Positions 32,334 to 37,777 of a DNA stretch of 37,777 nt are shown here, piece by piece; position 1 is the first letter of the stretch; each line of letters begins with the position of its first letter. The notes under the pieces were generated by a model, which was not told where the DNA came from, searched no databases, and was given only the letters and a program-made list of their open reading frames with translations. The stretch is from Mesorhizobium sp. WSM3626 (GTDB lineage Bacteria > Pseudomonadota > Alphaproteobacteria > Rhizobiales > Rhizobiaceae). The DNA lies in assembly GCF_000513935.1 (NCBI RefSeq), contig NZ_AZUY01000002.1, positions 641 to 38,417 of the forward strand. The letters are read 5' to 3'. The position numbers were made by a program, and so were the translations under genes.

Positions 32334-33928
32334 ATGGCCGTGACCGTATCTCCAGAGCGCGACCTCGTCGCCAGCCCCATGCAGCGCGCGCTGCGCGAGG
32401 CCTTCTATGCCGGCGCGATAGCGCTTGGCCTGTTCGTGCTGTTCATCGGCCTCAGGACCGACCAGAACATTTCCAACGAACTGGTCGTGGTGCAGCGCTG
32501 GGGCCTGCTTGCCGCGGTGGTGATCGCCACGGCCGTCGGGCGTTTCCTCTATGTCGCCTACGGCCAGCCCTTCATGGCTAACCAGAAGATCGCCGATGTC
32601 GCCACCGGGCTCATGCCGGCAAGTGTGGCATCCCGCTTCTTCACCCTGCCGACCTTCATCGGAGCGGTCGTCGCCATGGTGCTGCTGTTCGTGTTCAACA
32701 GCTCTCTCGCCGGATGGGTTGGGGCAGAACCGGCCGGCTACCTGCAATTCCTGCGCGCCCTGGCGGTCATCTATGTGCTGGCCTGCGTGATCTATTACTT
32801 CCGCGCCTTCATCCATGCCAACTTCACCAAATTGGGCATCTCGGCATTGGTGCTGTACCCGATCCTCGTCGTCGCGGTGCTGTCACTCAACGCCTGGTCG
32901 GTCACCACCGGGCTGCAGGGTTCGTTGAAATGGGTCGATAATTTCGGCATCCAGATCCTGATCTATGTGATGCTGGCCTGGGGACTGAACATCGTCGTCG
33001 GCCTCGCCGGTCTGCTCGATCTCGGCTACGTCGCTTTTTATGCGCTTGGCGCCTATGCCTATGCGCTTCTCGCCACGCATTTCGGCCTGTCGTTCTGGAT
33101 ACTGTTGCCGGCCGCGGGCGCCATGGCCGCGCTCTGGGGGGTGCTGCTCGGCTTTCCCGTGCTGCGCCTGCGCGGCGACTATCTGGCGATCGTGACGCTC
33201 GCCTTCGGCGAGATCATCCGCCTCGTGCTGATCAACTGGCGCGAGGTCACCAATGGGTCGGCCGGCATCTCCGGCATTCCCAAGGTCAGCTTCTTCGGCT
33301 TGATGTCGTTCAACGTGTCGGACCCGAATTACATCGCCAAGGTGCTGAACATCGCCACGTCCAGCGCCTACTACAAGATCTTCCTCTACTACCTGATCCT
33401 TGGGCTCTGCCTGCTAACCGCCTTCGTCACCATCCGGCTGCGGCGCCTGCCGGTCGGCCGCGCCTGGGAAGCCTTGCGTGAGGATGAGATCGCCTGCCGC
33501 TCGCTCGGTATCAACACCACCACCACCAAGCTGACGGCCTTTGCCACCGGTGCCATGTTCGGCGGCTTCGCCGGTTCGTTCTTCGCCGCGCGGCAAGGTT
33601 TCGTCAGCCCCGAATCCTTCGTCTTCCTGGAATCGGCCATTATCCTCGCCATCGTCGTGCTCGGCGGCATGGGCTCGCTGGTCGGCATCGCCGTCGCCGC
33701 GATGGTAATGATCGGCGGCACCGAGGCGCTGCGCGAACTCGACTTCCTCAAGCAGGTCTTCGGGCCCGATTTCACACCGGAACTCTACCGCATGCTTCTG
33801 TTCGGCATGGCCATGGTCATCGTCATGCTGTGGAAGCCGCGCGGCTTCGTCGGCAGCCGTGAACCGACAGCCGTCCTCAAGGAACGAAGAGCTGTCTCAG
33901 GCTCCTTCACCAAGGAGGGCCACGGCTG

Positions 33929-33929
<1 letters not shown>
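32334..33929 (+). CDS. livM: Branched-chain amino acid ABC transporter permease LivM, extended N-terminus
   Basis: The 531-residue permease has the LivM core from about residue 205 ([41 protein letters not shown]), then [34 protein letters not shown] and the EAA-type loop [29 protein letters not shown]. The E. coli protein is 425 residues. Here about 80 extra residues with additional TM helices (residues ~25-45, 60-75, 105-125) lie at the N-terminus. Its TGA overlaps the livG ATG (ATGA), so translation is coupled. Confidence 0.95.
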
Positions 33930-35400
<1,471 letters not shown>

Positions 35401-35401
<1 letters not shown>

Positions 35402-36129
35402 TGGCCGCGACAACGCTGCTCGATATCAAGGGCGTGGAGACCTATTACGGCAACATCCGCGCGCTGAACGGTGTCAACGTCACCGTCAAGCAAGGTGAAA
35501 TCGTGGCGCTGATCGGCGCCAACGGCGCCGGCAAGTCGACGCTGATGATGACCATCTTCGGGGCTCCGCGGGCCCGCACGGGCACCATCACCTTCGCCGG
35601 AGCCGATATTACCCAGTTGCCGACGCACGAAATCGCACGCATGCGCATCGCACAGTCACCCGAGGGCCGGCGCATCTTCCCGCGCATGACGGTAATGGAA
35701 AACCTGCAGATGGGCGCCAGCCTCGACAACCTCAAATACTATGGCGAGGACGTCGAGAAGGTGTTCACGCTGTTCCCCAGACTGAAGGAGCGCATCGCCC
35801 AGCGTGGCGGGACCTTGTCGGGCGGCGAACAGCAGATGCTGTCGATCGGACGCGCACTGATGGCGCGGCCGAAACTGCTTCTGCTCGACGAGCCGTCGCT
35901 GGGTCTGGCGCCGCTGATCGTCAAGCAGATTTTCGATGCCATCCGCGAATTGAACCGCACCCAAGGGCTGACCGTGTTCCTGGTCGAGCAGAACGCGTTC
36001 GGCGCGCTCAAGCTCGCCACGCGCGGCTATGTCATGGTCAATGGCAATGTGACGATGAGTGGCACCGGCAAGGAACTGCTCGCCAATCCGGAAGTGCGCG
36101 CCGCCTATCTTGAAGGCGGACATCACTGA
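35401..36129 (+). CDS. livF: Branched-chain amino acid ABC transporter ATPase LivF
   Basis: The 242-residue ATPase has Walker A GANGAGKST, Q-loop AQSPEGRRIFPRMTVMENLQMGA (the LivF-typical EGRRIF), signature LSGGEQQMLSIGRAL, Walker B LLLLDEPSLGLAP and a switch region LVEQNAFGALKLA in which Gln-Asn takes the His position, as is normal for LivF. It pairs with LivG to drive the LivHM channel. The ATG overlaps the livG TGA. There is no C-terminal extension here, unlike LivG. Confidence 0.96.
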
Positions 36130-36145
36130 GTTCAGGAGACTTCCC

Positions 36146-36493
36146 ATGCAAGGCATTCTCTACGAGGAACCGTCGATCTGGCAGTTTTTCTTCGTCACCT
36201 GCCTGCTCGGCGGCTGGGCGGCCTGGATGACCGGCAAGGCCAGTGCCCAGACATGGCGCAGCTTCATCCAGCTGTTCGCCTATATGCTCGGCCTCGGCAT
36301 CGGTATCCGTTTCATCCATCATGCGCTGTTCAACGGCACGATGTTCTCGCTGCATTACTATATCGTCGATACCATCGTGCTGATGATACTGGGCTTCGTC
36401 GGCTATCAATACACACGAACCAACCAGATGGTCACACAGTATAATTGGCTCTATGAAAGAGCTTCCATCTTGAGCTGGAAACCGAAAGATTGA
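36146..36493 (+). CDS. Small three-TM membrane protein in the liv operon (DUF6867-like)
   Basis: The 115-residue protein has three predicted TM helices (about 11-28, 38-60 and 69-90) and a basic/polar C-terminus ending SILSWKPKD. Conserved-looking features are the N-terminal EEPSIWQFFFVTCLLGGWAAWMTG and LYERASILSWK. CAGGAGA lies 8 nt upstream of ATG 36146, 16 nt after the livF stop, so it is co-transcribed with livHMGF. I associate such proteins with rhizobial liv operons (the DUF6867 label is from memory). No function is known; an accessory subunit or assembly factor of the transporter is a reasonable guess. Confidence 0.8.
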   Translation: MQGILYEEPSIWQFFFVTCLLGGWAAWMTGKASAQTWRSFIQLFAYMLGLGIGIRFIHHALFNGTMFSLHYYIVDTIVLMILGFVGYQYTRTNQMVTQYNWLYERASILSWKPKD

Positions 36494-36529
36494 TGTTCAT
36501 CATTAACGCCGCGTCAGGGATGAATCGGC

Positions 36530-36559
36530 GTGACAAGTGCCTGAAAATCGGCAAACTAT
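36530..36559 (+). promoter_or_regulatory. Possible livK promoter
   Basis: GTGACA (36530-36535), an 18-nt spacer and AACTAT (36554-36559). It would give the binding-protein gene its own transcript, as is common because binding proteins are made in excess over the membrane parts. Confidence 0.35.
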
Positions 36560-36630
36560 GCTTTCTGCGATAAGGGTGGGCATCGCATGAAAGCTTCATC
36601 CACGCCCACTCCGTTAATGGGAGCGTTTAA

Positions 36631-37749
36631 ATGAAAAAGTCACTTTTGTCCGCCGTAGCCCTGACCGCGCTCGTCGCGTTCGGCGGCAACGCGTGGGCTG
36701 ATGTAATGTTCGCGGTCGCCGGGCCGATCACCGGTCCGAACGCGGCCTTCGGCGCACAGCTGCAGAAGGGCGCCGAAGCGGCGGTCGCCGATATCAACGC
36801 CAAGGGCGGTATCAATGGCGAGCAGATCAAGCTTGAAGTCGGCGACGACGTCTCCGATCCGAAGCAGGGCATCTCGGTCGCCAACAAGTTCGTCGGCGAC
36901 GGCGTCAAGTTTGTGATCGGACACTTCAACTCGGGCGTGTCGATCCCGGCCTCCGAAGTCTATGCTGAAAACAATATCGTCGAAATCACGCCGGCCGCGA
37001 CCAACCCGAAGTTCACCGAGCGCGGCCTGTGGAATGTGTTCCGTACCTGCGGACGCGACGACCAGCAGGGCAGCATCGCCGGCGCCTATATCGCCGCGAA
37101 CTTCAAGGATGCCAAAGTCGCCGTGATCCATGACAAGACCCCTTACGGCCAGGGCCTCGCGGACGAAACCAAGAAGGCGATGAACGCCGCGGGCGTCAAG
37201 GAAGTGATGTATGAAGGCGTCAATGTCGGCGACAAGGACTTCTCCGCGCTGATCGCCAAGATGAAGGAAGCCGGCGTCACCCTGATCTACTGGGGTGGCC
37301 TGCACACCGAAGCCGGCCTGATCATCCGTCAGTCCGCGGACCAGGGCCTCAAGGCGCCGATGATGTCGGGTGACGGCATTGTGACGGACGAACTCGCCGC
37401 CATCGCGGGCGACGCTGTCGCCGGCACGCTCAACACGTTCGGCCCCGACCCGCGGCTGATCCCGGCCAACAAGGAACTCGTCGAGAAGTTCCGCGCGCAG
37501 GGTTTCGAGCCGGAAGCCTACACGCTCTACGCGTATGCCGCCGTGCAGGTGGTCGCCGAGGCGGCCGCCGCCGCCAAGACGAACGATCCGCAGGCCGTCG
37601 CCAAGGCGATGCATGAAAACGGGCCGTTCCCTTCCGTTCTGGGCGATCTCGCCTATGACGCCAAGGGCGACCCGAAGCTGCCAGGCTACATTATGTACGA
37701 ATGGAAGAAGAAGGACGACGGGAAGTATTCCTGGTTCCCGAAGTCGTAA
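36631..37749 (+). CDS. livK: Branched-chain amino acid ABC transporter substrate-binding protein
   Basis: The 372-residue periplasmic binding protein has a signal peptide ([23 protein letters not shown], cleavage before [12 protein letters not shown]). The two-lobed Leu/Ile/Val-binding fold shows [48 protein letters not shown] (ligand-binding loop) and [19 protein letters not shown]. It delivers substrate to LivHM. Length is normal and the gene is complete 28 nt before the window end. Related proteins in rhizobia accept a broad range of amino acids, so the exact ligand set is not certain. Confidence 0.95.
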   Translation: MKKSLLSAVALTALVAFGGNAWADVMFAVAGPITGPNAAFGAQLQKGAEAAVADINAKGGINGEQIKLEVGDDVSDPKQGISVANKFVGDGVKFVIGHFNSGVSIPASEVYAENNIVEITPAATNPKFTERGLWNVFRTCGRDDQQGSIAGAYIAANFKDAKVAVIHDKTPYGQGLADETKKAMNAAGVKEVMYEGVNVGDKDFSALIAKMKEAGVTLIYWGGLHTEAGLIIRQSADQGLKAPMMSGDGIVTDELAAIAGDAVAGTLNTFGPDPRLIPANKELVEKFRAQGFEPEAYTLYAYAAVQVVAEAAAAAKTNDPQAVAKAMHENGPFPSVLGDLAYDAKGDPKLPGYIMYEWKKKDDGKYSWFPKS

Positions 37750-37777
37750 TTCATTCGGATCCGAAACCAACGATGCC

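Overview
The window looks like chromosomal DNA of a Mesorhizobium-type alphaproteobacterium (Rhizobiales). This rests on the high GC content, the gene order rplU-rpmA-GNAT-obgE-proB-proA-nadD-rsfS-rlmH-envC-ctpA-yibQ-rppH, the lysine/alanine-rich C-terminal extension on ribosomal protein L21, the liv operon layout, and several families of dispersed palindromic intergenic repeats. The assignment comes from recognising protein families and synteny; no database search was run.

Layout. 1-1000: a secreted glycine-rich protein of unknown function, a frameshifted 3' remnant that resembles recQ, and a tRNA-Ser(CGA) on the minus strand with a recognisable promoter. 1000-18400: housekeeping genes, mostly on the plus strand, covering ribosomal proteins L21/L27, an acetyltransferase, Obg GTPase, the first two proline biosynthesis enzymes, NAD synthesis, an MFS exporter, an MscS channel (minus strand), RsfS, RlmH, the envelope group EnvC-like/CtpA/YibQ-like, RppH and alanine racemase. 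18690-21040: two tandem Rnk/GreA-C-type proteins followed by a D-amino acid dehydrogenase (dadA). 21130-23723 (minus): a translationally coupled pair of predicted lipoproteins, a phospholipase A2-like protein and a phospholipase D/cardiolipin-synthase-like protein, followed on the same strand by a LysR regulator that is divergent from mmsA. 26748-27053: a small secreted protein. 27067-31091: a trans-4-hydroxy-L-proline catabolic module (GntR/FCD repressor divergent from a deaminase, a FAD oxidase and a 4-hydroxyproline 2-epimerase) with a clear divergent promoter/operator region. 31427-37749: a branched-chain amino acid ABC transporter, livH-livM-livG-livF, a small membrane protein and livK.

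How the genes fit together. Several genes handle proline or other amino acids (proBA, alr/dadA, the hydroxyproline module, mmsA for valine breakdown, and the liv importer), but they lie in separate transcription units. The hydroxyproline module can be followed from epimerase to D-hydroxyproline oxidase to pyrroline-4-hydroxy-2-carboxylate deaminase. The final alpha-ketoglutarate semialdehyde dehydrogenase is not in the window.

The least expected features are as follows. (1) The PLA2-like + PLD-like lipoprotein pair. (2) Two fold-back elements of 143-144 bp that share a core; their arms differ between copies yet stay self-complementary, and both begin at a stop codon. (3) The same helix-hairpin-helix-like C-terminal domain attached to both ribosomal protein L21 and the LivG ATPase. 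(4) Repeats inside coding sequence: an 18-bp minisatellite at the end of proB and a palindromic repeat in the start region of the hydroxyproline oxidase. (5) A duplicated copy of the mmsA 3' end.
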